DNA of 64,000 nt from Gelatoporia subvermispora B (GCA_000320605.2 KB445794.1:1123688-1187687), one strand, 5' to 3'; positions 9,085-22,088 are shown, numbered from the stretch's first letter. Notes: generated from the sequence alone by a model not told the origin. A program made the numbers and translations.

Positions 9085-10461
9085 CTACTTCGACGCGGTA
9101 CCCGGTGCTACCACCACTATTTTTACACTGCCATACTGGGGCGGGCGGTGGCGTCTCCACGCTTGCTCCAGGGATTTTGCGAGGAAGTGCGAGGTCACCG
9201 CCATTCTGACCCACTTGCCGTTGTCGTCCAGAGACACCCCCAGGACCGTCCCTGCAAAGTCGGGTACGTGTGCGCATGCTGGAGCCAACAGGGTCATGAC
9301 GTCATCTACAATGTCGGGCAGCGCCCACGACACTGGGCCCACCAGGACATCCATCTTTGCTGCACTTTGCGTGGGGGGTACGACGTGCTGAGTGCCGGTC
9401 GCAATGTCGTGGACCCAATTAGAGTAATCGCGAGCGGCCACACGCGCATCCCCCTCCAGCCGTGGTTTCTTGTTGGTGCGGCGACCCAGAGATGGCATGC
9501 GGCGCGCACTCGGAGGCACAGGGAGGGACGGCAACCGGGCACGACGTCTAGACGACGTTGCATTCGCACTGGGTGGTGGAGGTGGGGACGGCGAACGCCC
9601 CCTACGGGCTGGAGTCACAGGGGGGGTCAGCACTGCTGGGGAGAGGTTGCGCTCTGTAGGTGCGTCCCTGTCCGACACGAGTCTCGTGAGATCCTGAACT
9701 TGACTGTCAAGGGATTCCCAGTGGCCCTGCACGCGGCTGATCAGGTGATTGTGGGCCACACTCAGGCCTTCAACTCTCGTCTCGAGTCGTCGCAGGTCCG
9801 TGCGCAACTCCGGGAGGTCAAGCGCGAGGGGAACATGGTGGCGAACCGCATTTTCCACCGCTGGCCCCACGAAACTGCACAGGCGTTCCTCCACAGTGTC
9901 CACCTGCTCCACGAGGCGTGCCAGCGTGAGATGCAAGCCAGCCATGTCTTCGTCATGACGTTCCTGTTGACGTTCCATCCCGTGTAGCACGGCCACGACG
10001 TTGCTGTCGACGATGTTCACGTTCGCTAGCGCCGTGCCTTTGTTGGGGGTCAGGAGGGTCACCCCGGCCACCGGTGCCCGGCCTTTCCCTTTTGCGAGTT
10101 CGACAGACTCCCCCGAGGTAGCTGACCTGAACGATTGGTTACTGTGCGTGCGTCCCAGACGCGCCGTGGAGGGAGGGGGAAGGGGGGTCACTGGAGCCGC
10201 CACGCTCTCCGGCGCTGTCTGTACCGGCTTCTGCGTCGCGGCCTTCTTGGGCGTCGGTGCCGTCTTCCGAGCTGCGCGAGGCTCCCGAGGCTGCGCAGCT
10301 ACGGTCTTCCGGCTTGGCCTTTTTCTCGCCGTCTGGCTGAGGGCAGCAGCCTCCGCCACCCCCGCAGCAGCCATGGGGACTGCCAGGTCTGCAAGTGTGG
10401 GCGCCGTGCCGCTTTGCGTGTGTCCCGGGGTACTTTCGTCAGTTGACTCGATAGCGGCCAT
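9085..10461 (-). CDS. LINE ORF1 protein
   Basis: This is the first ORF of the LINE, about 458 residues from the ATG at 10461; the frame is open upstream to 10509 without ATG. The N-terminal part is Ala/Pro/Lys-rich and basic. Residues about 150-260 look like a helical, coiled-coil region with heptad-like Leu/Val spacing (LTLARLVEQVDTVEERL). A Pro/Ser/Arg linker follows, then a C-terminal domain with WVHDIATG and LLAPACAHVP. By position it should be the RNA-binding chaperone of the retrotransposition particle. No zinc knuckle is seen. It is intact. Confidence 0.75.
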   Translation of the reverse strand: MAAIESTDESTPGHTQSGTAPTLADLAVPMAAAGVAEAAALSQTARKRPSRKTVAAQPREPRAARKTAPTPKKAATQKPVQTAPESVAAPVTPLPPPSTARLGRTHSNQSFRSATSGESVELAKGKGRAPVAGVTLLTPNKGTALANVNIVDSNVVAVLHGMERQQERHDEDMAGLHLTLARLVEQVDTVEERLCSFVGPAVENAVRHHVPLALDLPELRTDLRRLETRVEGLSVAHNHLISRVQGHWESLDSQVQDLTRLVSDRDAPTERNLSPAVLTPPVTPARRGRSPSPPPPPSANATSSRRRARLPSLPVPPSARRMPSLGRRTNKKPRLEGDARVAARDYSNWVHDIATGTQHVVPPTQSAAKMDVLVGPVSWALPDIVDDVMTLLAPACAHVPDFAGTVLGVSLDDNGKWVRMAVTSHFLAKSLEQAWRRHRPPQYGSVKIVVVAPGTASK

Positions 10462-11560
10462 TCCTCCTGCACTAACATTCAGATCGTGTCTCGTGTCGCT
10501 GAAGGTCACTCACAGTGAATCAGGAACAGACGGGCCTGAGTGCCAGAGAGCTGAGACCGCACAGGCAGAGTACGCCGCACGCAGCCTCGCATCCACCGCG
10601 CCTCTCAAGCCACCGATTCAGCCACTGTATAGTACCTGCGGCCTGCGCCGAGCGGGCGTACTGTTCGCCCGTACGACGGGAGCAAATGTTCATGGTTATG
10701 AGCTGGGCGGGACTGTAATGGCATGTTGTTCTACTCACCCGTCCGCGGCTCCGTGCCCAATTGCGCCACCTCGCACACCAGGTCAGCTCGTCTGCAGGTC
10801 TGGTGTGACAATGAACATGTTGTTCCAGCTCGCCGGCCGTCGTGTGTGGGGAGAGCGTGGTCGGAAGGAGAGGGAGCATTCTGGCGCCAACATCCCACCC
10901 TGGGCCATATATGGACATGCGCACGTGGATGCCACGTTGCGTGTTCTCTCCTCGTCGGCCGTTCGTCGTGCTGCACTGGGCACTGCGCTCGTCGCCGGGC
11001 TCGCTCGCGCCCGCCGTGCTTAGGATCGATCCCGACGCCGTGGCCGACACCTTGTGTCGCGTCCCACGACCATCAGCACGCGGCACTGCTTCCTCATTCT
11101 GCAGCTCTTCGGTGTCCACGCGCGCAAGCGCCCATGCATTGCCACTCATCTGAGCCCGTACCATGCCATCCATCCCGGCGCAGACGCAGGCGGCAGTTGT
11201 AGTGACCCCAGTACAGACACCCATTGTAGGCACGCTCGTAAACGATAACGTAGAGTCTAGACACCAATAGTACCACCGTCTCCGCCTGCAGTGCGCCACA
11301 CGCCAAGGGTGCACCTCTAACGCGCCGTCCCCACTCGCCGACCTCCGCAGCGGGCCACTCCCGCAGCAGGCATCCCCCGCAGGAGGCATCTCCCGCAGGA
11401 GGACCCAGTGAGCTCGCGTCCGCAGCGGGCAACTCCCGCAGGAGGCATCCCCCGCAGGGGGCCACTCCCGCAGGAGGCATCCCCCGCAGGAGGCATCTCC
11501 CGCAGGAGGACCCAGTGAGCTCGCGTCCGCAGCCTCGACATTCGTCCCTGATTATCTTCT
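10462..11560 (-). other. Probable LINE 5' untranslated region
   Basis: This GC-rich stretch upstream of LINE ORF1 has no recognisable host gene. On the LINE sense strand it is open from 11389 to 10520 (289 codons) without known domains. Other frames are also open, as expected from the high GC, so I do not call a protein. The 5' boundary of the LINE is not clear; composition changes near 11560-11700. Confidence 0.5.
11346..11533 (-). repeat. Tandem repeats in LINE 5' region
   Basis: On the LINE sense strand, units built on CTCCTGCGGGRGATGC repeat head to tail. A longer unit containing GCGGACGCGAGCTCACTGGG occurs twice (plus-strand copies end near 11422 and 11528). Such 5' monomers can act as promoters in other LINEs; here that role is inference. 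Confidence 0.8.
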
Positions 11561-12138
11561 GCCAAAGAAATCCGGGCGCATAGCCATTGAGGACGAGATC
11601 AGACGTCGGGCCCCGCTGGATCAGCTCGGTGTGCGACTCGCTCCAGACGCCGCTTCTGCGGGCAACAGTCATGTTCGTTGAACGAAATCGTCACTCGGCA
11701 GGACCAGACGTGCTCTTATTCTGCTCAGTCGATCTCTCGCAGTACTCAGATCTTCGTGACCCTACTAATTTGTTAGGAACCAGAATTGTCAACATCGTCA
11801 ACAGGTCCAGATTTTTTCGACGGACTGAAGAACGGAGTGATGAACACAACCAGCGGGGGGTCATATTCAGACCACTGGACCACATTGGCTATAACAAGGT
11901 TCAAAGCGATATCGTTGATTCGTTGTGCACCACCGTACTCTGTCATGCCGACCACGTCACCTGACGGTGAAAACAAACATATGCGTCATGAAGTCTATGC
12001 TACAACATCCGGTTTTGCATTGGAGTTGACATTAATCTGGGTAAATTGCATGCGGCGCTGTGACAGGTATTCGAACTTACATTGTTCGATGAGCGTGTCT
12101 TTCCGAGTATTCATTCAGTTCATATTAGGCTTGCTTCA
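11561..12138. other. No gene seen
   Basis: The stretch lies between the LINE 5' end and the 3' end of the P450 gene. A minus-strand ORF (11773-11976) has no recognised domain. The P450 3' UTR must lie in part of it. Confidence 0.5.
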
Positions 12139-14164
12139 CTAGCCATCCACCTTCAGGATCATCTTCTCCGCATTTGCGAAGCGCGGTTTGATGGTGCATT
12201 TGAACGGTTGTGGGTGGCTATCAAGACTCTGTCAGAGGTGCTGCCACTCTTACAGGCCGGCCTCACTTACGAAAGTGTCCCGCTCGTCATGTTCGGCTCA
12301 ACTGGGATAATTTGACCACCAGAATCGACAGCTGGAGTGATTTCGAAGGTGTGCAGGACGTATGCGGCATTAATGAACAAGACTTGATCGCTAAAGTATC
12401 TTCCAGGACAGATTCTGGGTGTATAGTCAGTCAAGTGGCAGCACCTGATTGCACATCACACAGACCGCCGCCCTGCACCGAAAGCAGCTACTGCTGGGTC
12501 CCTCACGGCTGGGTTCAGTCGTCCGTCCTTCAAGTACCGCTCCGGGCTGAATGCTTCGGGATCGGGATAATGTTCCGGATCGTGCAAAATGGCCCTTCAC
12601 AGAAGGAGAAAAGATCAGCTTCGCTGACAGTGCCCGTCTACACTATTCGAACTTGCCACGTATTCTGCAGCACAATGGAGCCGCCAGGAATGGAGTAACC
12701 ATTGTATTCGTCGTCGGCAATGCTCCTGTGCGCAATTCCAAGAGGCGCCACCGGCTGCCATCGTAGGCATTCCTTGCATATTCCGTCGATGTACGGAAGG
12801 TTTTCGCGATCAGCGTAGTTCGGAAGTCGATCGGGACCAACCACGCTCATCAGCTCCTCTTGTGCGCGTTTCTGCACTTCCGGATAGAGTCTCATGGCCA
12901 GGAAGAGACTATGTAATGCCGAAACCGTCTGTATTCCATGTTAGTGTGGAGTTCATACACTTGTGAATACCACGAACAGTCTCTGCGCCAGCTTCGAATG
13001 ACTGACCATTAATCCCGTGCGTGCAGGATTGACAATGCTCGCGTACCTGCATACACAATCGCCACCACGTTCTTTGCTATATCCTCTCCTTCATGATACT
13101 CTTGACCCGTGAGGTGAGAAATTCGTTCCATCAGCCGGATGGCAATTGGAGTAAACGAAGTATTTGGCTAACAGAGGTCTCAGAAATAAGCGGCGGCTTA
13201 CATCTGCACATAGTGTGACGACCTACGTTGATGTCTCCCCAAGGTGTTTCCTTCGTAGCAATTGCGTCCACTTTCCATCGCTCCGCCTTTCTCTTCCAGC
13301 CTGCTCCTGGTATCCACTTAGGAACAAACTTCAAGATCGGCAACAGGTCGACCCAGAAAGCGCCGGGCGTGAACCCTTCAGCAGCACCCTCCAGAGCCCG
13401 TTCGACGGCTGCAATGCGTTCGTCGTCTCGCTCCGCAACTTCTATCCCATACGCAACCTTCAGTGCATTAGATCCAAACATACTGTCGTGGTTTGTTAGC
13501 TTTATAACAGAAACTCTTGGGACAACTCACTAGCGGATGTGATGCGAGAATCCTTCAGGTTCGACGTACAGGCGTTGAAGGAGCTTCTGCGCAGCTTCGT
13601 ACTGCTGTGGGTCATATGTTCGCACCGCTGTCTTGTTCATGAATTGATGGAATTCACGTCTGTGCCTCTGCCAGATGCGGCCGTATCTGATGAAAGCGAG
13701 ATTCCAATCCCAGCCCATTCTGCGGAGTTAGTGTCAGCATCAGTGACTATCTTCACGTCGGGATCCTTGCTCTGAACTTACAGGGTAACCATTTTTGTGA
13801 TCAATCGGTCAGAGTAATTAGACGACCGTTTCTCCAATAGGTCATTGACGGTGCTGAGTGAATTCAGGATGATGAAGGATTGGCCGAAAATTCGGAAATG
13901 GATGATCGGGCCTGCAGAATTATTAGCAAGTGAGAACTCAAGGGGGTAGCCATATGTAAGAATACCATATATCCTAGTCCATTTCGCATACTCCTTCCAA
14001 GGATAGATAGCTGGCACGTCCAGTGCATTCCCAATCAACGGTAGGGGCTTCGGGCCAGGAGGCAGAGGCAAGCTACGATACATACTGCGGGACGATTTCG
14101 AAAATTGTCGCCATAGCAGGAACAGTGTCAAAGCAAGGATTACGGAGGTAATGAGGGCGTCCAT
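12139..14164 (-). CDS. Cytochrome P450 monooxygenase (CYP64/OrdA-like)
   Basis: This is a heme-thiolate monooxygenase anchored in the ER. An N-terminal membrane helix (ITSVILALTLFLLW) is followed by the proline hinge LPLPPGPKPLPLIGN. Spliced exons give the I-helix AGAETT, the K-helix ExxR as KECLR, and the heme loop FGAGRR-ICPG. An intron splits the heme motif. The last exon ends FKCTIKPRF...LKVDG with the stop at 12139. There are at least eight short introns; one boundary near 13200 is uncertain and may lose a few residues. The ETPWGD segment fits the large basidiomycete OrdA-like families of unknown substrate. A decayed copy lies at 55390-56435. Confidence 0.88.
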
Positions 14165-16447
14165 CGCGACGTGGACGTTGGTGCCCTATGACTGCGCAGC
14201 ACTTTATACCTCCTGCATCCAGGTGCAGAGTTCCCATGGCCCCTGTGGATAACATCGCCAGCCTCTCAGGTGATGATAACCCACGTTTTCGGGTCATATG
14301 CGGAACACCTCCAGCGGTCACGAGTGACCCAGGCTTGCAATGGACCATCGGGAGGGTTAGCTTCCGGTAGTGCAGCCAATTGATACAATGTCTCGCCCTG
14401 ACATGGTTGCATTCATTACCTTAAGTGGGGTGTATGCGATGACATGAGAGTGTAAAAGAGTTCAGAATAGAACGGGTGCAGAACAGCTGTATAGCTTCGC
14501 GATTCGAGCATGACTCGGCAATGTCATTCTGCCGTGTGCCCCATGTATACTCCATATGCTTCGCCCGCCTCGATATGCGGCCTTCGTCCGTAAAATCTAG
14601 TCCCCGATTAGCCCTCAGTATGTGGATTTCGGTTAGTAGCTCATTAAGAGCGAGCAGCCACTCCGTGCGGCTCTCCAGATGCATATAAGGATGCATTCAT
14701 CGACCATCAGCCTACTCGCATATCTCGAGCCATAATCGCAACTTCGCTAGTAATCTACACGATGAATTAGTTTCTCCGTATACGCGGACCGAGGTTCGAC
14801 AGTACTGACGTAAGTACTGAACCTTCAGTATTGTCAGTAATTATGACAATTGGTCTCGTCACGGACTCCAATTGTGATCTTTTTCGGGTGGCACGTCACG
14901 AGGAGGAGGAGGACACGAAGGAGAAGTCTGGAGGGTGCTGAAAGGTCAAGGAACAAAATCCAGCTGGATCCTCGTTGTACCTTTTTCTGGATCCCTGCGG
15001 GGCTAAAACAAATCCGTCACAGTCAGGTTACAAGATATTCTCGGATTATGTAGGCTACGATGTGCCAATTGATATGATTTCCACCCAATTATTGGGTTAC
15101 TGCTACACAAGTTGGTACGATTTCCATCGAATTGCTGGGCCACGGTATCACCGGGTTGTTATGGTTGCTGAATCTTCGGTACATGGAAAGAGGCCTGGGT
15201 GAGTATTGTGCCCTGGACGGGTCAACGAAGAAGCCTACGAAGAGTAGCTGGGTCCCACACCTGGGGTTACACCATACCGCTCTTGAGAGCATCTGGATGT
15301 TCGCTTTAAACCCACAACTAGAACAAATATACTCATCAATTTTCGCAGATCGTTAGCTGAGTGTTGCACACCAGGCTCAGCTCGTATAATTGCGACACCT
15401 TTTGTGATAATCCCCACGAGAGATGACCCACGAGGTCGTTGATTCTTTCGCAATGCCGGCTTTTCGGCTGCGAACTCACTCGATAGAAAGGTTTTTTCCG
15501 ATGGGTGCAAGGAGCTCCGTTCACGCCGGGGTTCTGTTTAGTGCGCACTACTTCTTGAGCGCGACTTATATCCGCTATGCCCCATCTATTGTGTGGTAGT
15601 ACCAAGCTACTTCCGCAAATGATCGCTGTCGACGGGTGGAATTGGATACCAGTACCCAATCCTAGTAACCGGAGAACCCCGTCCCTTTGATGGTCAAAAT
15701 CCGAATGATGAACTCGGCAAGGAATTAGAAGCTTGAAGGAATTCTACCTATTGAATTTGGCCATACGGGCGAATATTACTAAAGCAGTACGGCCAATGTG
15801 TAGCGTCTCGGTCAGTCCGTCATGAGTGGTGAAGCTTAAAGTGTGACAACCTATCTCCAGAGTGAAACAGAGTTGCAGGCATCCCGGGCGCCCTGCGGAT
15901 CGTGCAAATCCTGCGGAGGATCCATGCAGTCGATCATGTCTAAGACAGCAGCGGGAACCCATCTGACGAGGAGGGGAGGAGAGGTGTATTCGATGACCAA
16001 GCTGCGCCAATGCCCACACGTGCTACTGTACGCTACTCCTCTGTCTCACTTGATCACCCAGGAAAAGTCGCTCTCTCCTTCGGGACCTTTCCGTTTCTGT
16101 GCGGTACTCCAGGTACTTCGTTTTACCGGCCAAATGGCGCTTCTGCAGTACTTATGTGCATCTTATGTTCAATAAATGGCGAAGCAGCGGGTGTTGCCCG
16201 GAGGGGGAGGGGCGTTAGGTTATGTCAGAGTACAGGTCTACCCTCACACAGCCTCCTCAGCGTAAAGAAAGCATGTTGAACGCGGCATGCCGCGGCTGGC
16301 TCAGGGTCGGGATCGACTGTCGGCCTGCTCCGGCCCGCCTGACTTACATGCTCCTCCTTCTCATCGCAAGTGGCAAAGTCCGAACACTGCGGCCGGAGTC
16401 AGATCAGACTCAAACTCGCGACGGTGACATCCATCCATTCATCGGCC
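14165..16447. other. Intergenic, no gene seen
   Basis: This 2.3-kb stretch between the P450 start and the OHCU decarboxylase has only short, unconvincing ORFs. It holds a hairpin-like inverted repeat (GACAGTACTGA at 14798, TTCAGTATTGTC at 14824), with a nested palindrome CAGTACT/AGTACTG. The 5' regulatory regions of both neighbours must be here. Confidence 0.5.
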
Positions 16448-17128
16448 ATGTCCTCGCTTCCAGCGCTGCCCCAAATCCTCTCTAGTCTACCAACGCAGGG
16501 CAGCCCTCTCGCCGACGTTCTCTCTCTGCTGTTCGAGCCCTCCCTACCGCTCTTCGACCACCTGATCCCCACGTTGCACGCCCAGATCTCCAAGCCTGAC
16601 ACTCCCTCAGAATCCAGTACATCTTCGAGACCAGTCACGAACTACGAAGAACTTCTGCGCGCGGCATGTGCGATATTGGAGACATGGCCGTCTGAGCTGC
16701 AGGCGGCGTTCGTCGCCGCGCACCCGCGCATCGGCGAGACGCGCGGGCTCTCCCGTCTCAGTGCGGCAGAGCAAGGCCAGCGTGCGCTCAGGTCCTCATC
16801 TGAGAACTCACCCAGCCCTCAGGCCGCTCCCGTGCCGAGCGCAGACGATCCCGCGGTTCTCGCAAGCCTCGCACATCTCAATGCGTGCTACGAGGCGCGA
16901 TTCCCCGGATTGCGATACATCACGTTCGTGAATGGACGCCCGCGTGCGGTCATCCGGGACGAGCTGGAGGCGTTCCTACGCGCGCAGAAGCCAGATGCGA
17001 GCGGGAGCGTGGCCAGTGTGCGGCCGGTCCTGGTTGGCGGCGAGGCGTGGAGTGCGGAGCTGAGGCGTGCGGTGGCGGATGTGGGCAAGATTGCGGACAG
17101 TCGGCTGCGGAAGATGTTAGCGGAATGA
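16448..17128 (+). CDS. OHCU decarboxylase (ureide pathway)
   Basis: This intronless protein of 226 residues starts at the ATG at 16448; the frame is open upstream. It matches 2-oxo-4-hydroxy-4-carboxy-5-ureidoimidazoline decarboxylase, which makes S-allantoin from the product of urate oxidation. Key features are AAHPRIGE (catalytic His and the conserved Glu region, about residue 95), LSAAEQG, LAHLNACYEARFPGLRYI and VNGRPR. A Pro/Ser loop in the middle is longer than in bacterial enzymes. There is no clear peroxisomal signal; the C-terminus is MLAE. It is convergent with the J-domain gene. Confidence 0.85.
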   Translation: MSSLPALPQILSSLPTQGSPLADVLSLLFEPSLPLFDHLIPTLHAQISKPDTPSESSTSSRPVTNYEELLRAACAILETWPSELQAAFVAAHPRIGETRGLSRLSAAEQGQRALRSSSENSPSPQAAPVPSADDPAVLASLAHLNACYEARFPGLRYITFVNGRPRAVIRDELEAFLRAQKPDASGSVASVRPVLVGGEAWSAELRRAVADVGKIADSRLRKMLAE

Positions 17129-17474
17129 GAGAAGACGTCAAACTGGTCAAGCTAGAGGATGATTGCTGTCGGTATGAGGGATCTGGGGCGACTGTAGGTG
17201 CGCGCGAATGTGCATTGACAACAGGGCATCAGACGGACAAGAGTCGGAGCACGTGCGGATGTAAAAGATACCAAAGCATAGAGGATAGATAAGGAATAAA
17301 ACTCTAAGCACTGCGGTGGCAACGCGGAGAAAGCAAAACACAAGCGTAAGCTGAACGGAAAGGAATGCAACAGGAGAACGAAAGATGTTATACAGGAAGA
17401 AAGTACGCAGAAATACTCGCATCGTACATGCACGTAACAGTCCAAAACACCTCGACGAGTAAGTACTTGGTTTC

Positions 17475-18421
17475 TTATGCTTTGGCTGTGGCCCTTTCTC
17501 TGTGTAACCTCTCTGCCCTGCGCTGCAGCATGTTCAGCACTCCAGCCCAGCATTATATTGTGCAAGCACAAATTGCTCACTTTCAGCACCGCCTCCCGCC
17601 TTGCCTCCCACTCCGGATTAGATGACCGCAATTCTGCGAGCATCTCGTCTGCCAAACGCGCCATCTCCGGTATTCCGAATCCGCTGCCGAACCCACCGTC
17701 TCCTGCGCGCGACGCGGTCCGGTTCATGCGAATCTCGGCTTCAATCCTAGCGTGCTCCGCGGCCGAAAACGCAATTTCGAGCTCGAGGGCATCCCGGTAC
17801 GCCTTCTCGTCCAGCAGCCTCTCGCTCTCCGTCCTCCCATCCGCACCCCGCTCGCTCGACGGCGCATCCTTCTCCAGATACTCCAGCTCGCCCTCCGTGC
17901 CCTCCGCATCCTGCCCCAGATCCTCCGCCGCGTCGTGTCCCGTGCTCGCGCGCCGCGCCGCCTCCCACTCGCTCTGGCGCCTCCTCCGCGCCTCCGCGAC
18001 CTCGCGCATGCGCTCCGCGTGCCGGCGCTCCGCCTGCGCGGCCCACGCGGCGCGCTCGCGCTGCAGTCTCACGCGCGCAGCGGGGTCGTGCGGCGCCGCG
18101 CGGAATGCGGGGGCGGGCGGGAACGCGCCGGCGCGGCGGAGGAAGTCGAGCCCGTTGTCGTACGCGCGGCGCTTCGCGGGGTCGGAGAGCACCTCGTACG
18201 CGGTGCGCACGTCGTGGAAGCGCGCGGCGGCCGCGGAGACGTCGTGCGGCGCGGCAGACGGGGGGAGCTTGTCTGGGGGGGATGAGCGGGGCGTGAGAGC
18301 GCGAAGGGGAGGGGGACGTACCGGGGTGTGTCGCGAGCACGGCGCGTCGGTAGGCGCTGCGCACCGTGTCGAGGCTCGCGTCGCGCGGGACGCCGAGGAT
18401 GTCGTATAATGTGCGGCTCAT
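17475..18421 (-). CDS. J-domain co-chaperone
   Basis: Three exons (18322-18421, 17581-18272, 17475-17522) give 279 residues. The J domain is at the N-terminus (TLYDILGVPRDASLDTVRSAYRRAV). Its HPD motif is formed across the first intron (CAC CCC G/AC), then AYEVLSDPAKRRAYD. The rest is charged and predicted helical, rich in Arg/Glu/Ala (ERRHAERMREVAEARRRR), and ends in a basic tail. There is no zinc finger or client domain, so this is a class C J protein of unknown client. The last intron (17523-17580) was placed on GTGAGC...TGCAG and gives a short natural ending. Confidence 0.8.
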
Positions 18422-19260
18422 CTCAGTATGTACAGTGTTGTGAGTGACTGTCTATCGTGGTGAAATCGTATTTGGATCGGATATTGAATGATCGAGGGAA
18501 ATGAGTGGGGATAAATGGATTCGTTTCTCGCAATGATCGGCGGGGTGTAGAGCGATCGTAGCGGAAGGGGGGAACGCGTCGATTTATAGAGAACGGTTTC
18601 TAACTTCCAAGGCAACGCGTGCAATGGTGCGAAAGCTAAGTCCCAGCAAGCCCAGGTGTGCTGGAATTCGCAGGAAAGGATGTATCGCAAAGCGAGAAAC
18701 ACAGAACTCAAGGTGATACTGGCGCAGCTCAGTATAATGGGGTGATCATACCGCAGGTCAAGAAGGGTAGAGGAGGGAACAATGCGCACCCCGATCAGAT
18801 TCGAACACGAACACAACAGAGCGCAACACGAACCTCCCGGATCAGAGGCGCCGCGCGCCGGTCACGTGGGTCGTGTCGAAGCCTTAATGATGCGGTGTCT
18901 GCGGTCCTTCTCGAGGCAAAAAGGACCCCATGAGGACCTCAAGCCTCGTTGCTGCGCCACCCACAGCAAGATTGAACGCCACCAAGGCGGTAATCGTACA
19001 GCATCGCAATTCGCATATTGATACCAGCAAGGTGATATTTGCTGGCTGAAATTGACAGACAGATAAGAGACCTGCACACACGCATGATAGGGAGCTGCCG
19101 CTGATGATACACAGTCGATTAAGAGCCGTAGTAGAACAATCACTAGTACAAAATACAATCGCGAACCGTCGACGAACCAACCACTCCAACACGCCGCCCT
19201 CCTCTAGCTCTGCTAGTCCATAGAAGCACGCTGGTATGCGCAAGCGAGGAAAAGGGGCTT
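18422..19260. other. Intergenic, no gene seen
   Basis: The stretch holds the promoter of the J-domain gene and the 3' flank of H2A. Short ORFs on both strands show no family features. Confidence 0.5.
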
Positions 19261-20017
<757 letters not shown>

Positions 20018-20116
20018 TTTGATTGATACGAGAGGTGTGTAGGGCTTGAGGGCGAGGTGGTAGCGGTGAAAGACGAGAGGAAGGGCGTGGTCAGGCGAAC
20101 GCGGTGGTGGCAGAGG

Positions 20117-20124
20117 CTTATATA
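20117..20124 (-). promoter_or_regulatory. TATA box of H2A
   Basis: TATATAAG on the minus strand lies about 100 bp upstream of the H2A ATG. The region from 20018 to 20671 is the shared divergent promoter of H2A and the M50B gene. Confidence 0.55.
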
Positions 20125-20671
20125 GCGCGCCTGGTGGTTGGAACTCCGACGAGAGTAAACAAAGGTCGCGGTGCACGTGATGTGGGGACGCGTCTGGCGT
20201 CGAGGCGGGCGTCTATGTACTGGCGAGGGCGTCTCGCAGTGCTGGGCGTCTGAGAATCCTCCGTGCCATGCAGCCATGTGCCAAGCAAAGGTTGCCAAAG
20301 CCTGCCAAAGCAGGGCCATCTCAATGCACGCAGACGCACGCCCAAATCGAACACGAGGACGCTCTTTGCGATGCAGACCGCCACTGGCGACCGGGTTATC
20401 CCTGTCCTAGCACGAGGCCAGCACACCCTCGCAGCGGCCACATATCCTATACACTTACTCCAGCGTCGAACCTTCTTGCTTTGCCTCGCATCTCCCGCCT
20501 GCCCGGCTTCCACGCCGTATCCTCGACCTCCCCGCGCACCAGCTCGCGGAACATAAAAGTCCTCGCCGCCACGCACGTCGATGTCCGTACCCGAGTACGT
20601 CCCCCGCCCTCCAATTGCCCCGGCGGCCCCGCCCATCCCCCACTCGCACATGAGCCCTATCGCGCCCACAC

Positions 20672-22088
20672 ATGACCAGGTCCTGCACGCTCCGTTTGTC
20701 TCCTTTCTCTGCCTCCTCTCCGCTCCCCATGTCTTCCTCCCTCTCCGCCATTAGCGCGAGCACCGCGGGCCACGCCACCGCGACCGCGCTCGCGGCGCTC
20801 CCGCTCGTCTCCGGCCTCGCCTCCAACTCTACCTCCGTCCGTGTCGAGCAGAGTCTCATGCCCATTTCCGAGCAGGTCCCCGTGCTATATGTCGTGCGTC
20901 GCCCGCCGCCCGTGCTGCCTAATCCGCCTGAGCAGCGAATAGATCGTCGTCTACGCCGTCGTCATCTTCGCCTTCTGGAACATCCCCGGAGTACGCGCGC
21001 TCATCGTCCCGCTCAAGCTCTTCACCATCGGCTGGCATGAGCTCTGCCATATCGTCCTCGTGAGTCTTTGCACATGCTCGTGATGCCACACATGCCGTCC
21101 CTGCGCCGTATCGAATAATGAACCTCACGTGATGTAGGCGGTCCTCACAGGTGGGACGGTTGAAAAGGTCACAATCGACCCAGACCTTGGTGGTTCGACC
21201 ATCGTCGAAGGCGGCCACCCGCCAACAATCCTGGCCGCGGGCTACGTCGGCAGCGCATTATTTGGCGGCGTGCTCATACTTGCCGGTTTCGACACACTCG
21301 TCGCCAAGGTCGTCAGCTTTGCAGTTGGGCTGGGCCTGATCGCTCCGCTTGCGCTCGTGCGCAATAAGATGTGCGTCCCGCATGTCCTTTTGTGGCTGTG
21401 TCTCTGGCCGAAGGGCCATGCTGACCGTCTGTTATAGCACTATCTTGCTCACATTGGTGTATGAGGGTCTACTAATAGGGTTCTGGTTCATTGATCACTC
21501 GTGCGTTCATTTGCCACTTCACGGGTCGTGTCGCCTGTCGGCTGAACCCTAACCCAGCCAAGCACTGCGATGGTACTGCCTGTTTCTTGGTGTAATGAAG
21601 TGAGCCCCTTGCCTTCATCAATGAGATGATCCAGACTTACCATGCCTCGCCCCAGTATGTTCTACGCCGTCTGTGCGTATATTTTCGAGTTACTTCCATT
21701 TGGATCACACGATTGACAATCGCACCATCTGCAGGGGACGTCGCAGACGACAAATATTTCCGGAAAGCAAACGATTCGGACGCAACGCAATGGTCGATGC
21801 TCTTCCCACGTGTCAGTGCACACTGTACGTATACAACAGTTGGTGTAGTCGCATTCCACCTAACTGAACGATCTGGTTTCGACGCGCCTGACTTTACTAG
21901 TGTGGGCCACGATATGGATCTTGTTCGAAATTGGCGCGCTAATAGGGTTTGTGCTCCTGGGGATCGCCGCGTTCAAACTCACACCACAGGAGATGCGAAA
22001 GGAGGCAGGTACGTCCTGCGTACGATGTTCTCGATATCTCCCGCAGTCACTGACTTGTTATCGATCAGCCAACTTCCTTCCGACATGA
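20672..22088 (+). CDS. M50B-like membrane metalloprotease
   Basis: This multi-exon gene starts at the ATG at 20672 or, in frame, at 20729. Exon 2 encodes a membrane helix (VVYAVVIFAFWNIPG) and then FTIGWHELCHIVL, in which HELCH is the HExxH zinc motif inside a helix, as in site-2-type proteases (peptidase M50B-like family). Further exons give GGHPPTILAAGYVGSALFGG, several more membrane spans and a last helix (ATIWILFEIGALIGFVLL) before the end at NFLPT. The conserved GG/GYVGS segment is typical of this family in fungi. The substrate is unknown. The exons at 21480-21860 are short and their borders less sure. Confidence 0.8.

Noticed and set aside
10520..11389. 289-codon minus-strand ORF upstream of LINE ORF1, a possible ORF0
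   Set aside because: Several frames are open here because of high GC and the tandem repeats. No domain or start context supports it.
17152..17474. Long minus-strand extension of the J-domain reading frame to 17152
   Set aside because: The extension is hydrophobic and unlike any J protein. A good intron (17523-17580) gives an in-frame basic ending and a stop at 17475.
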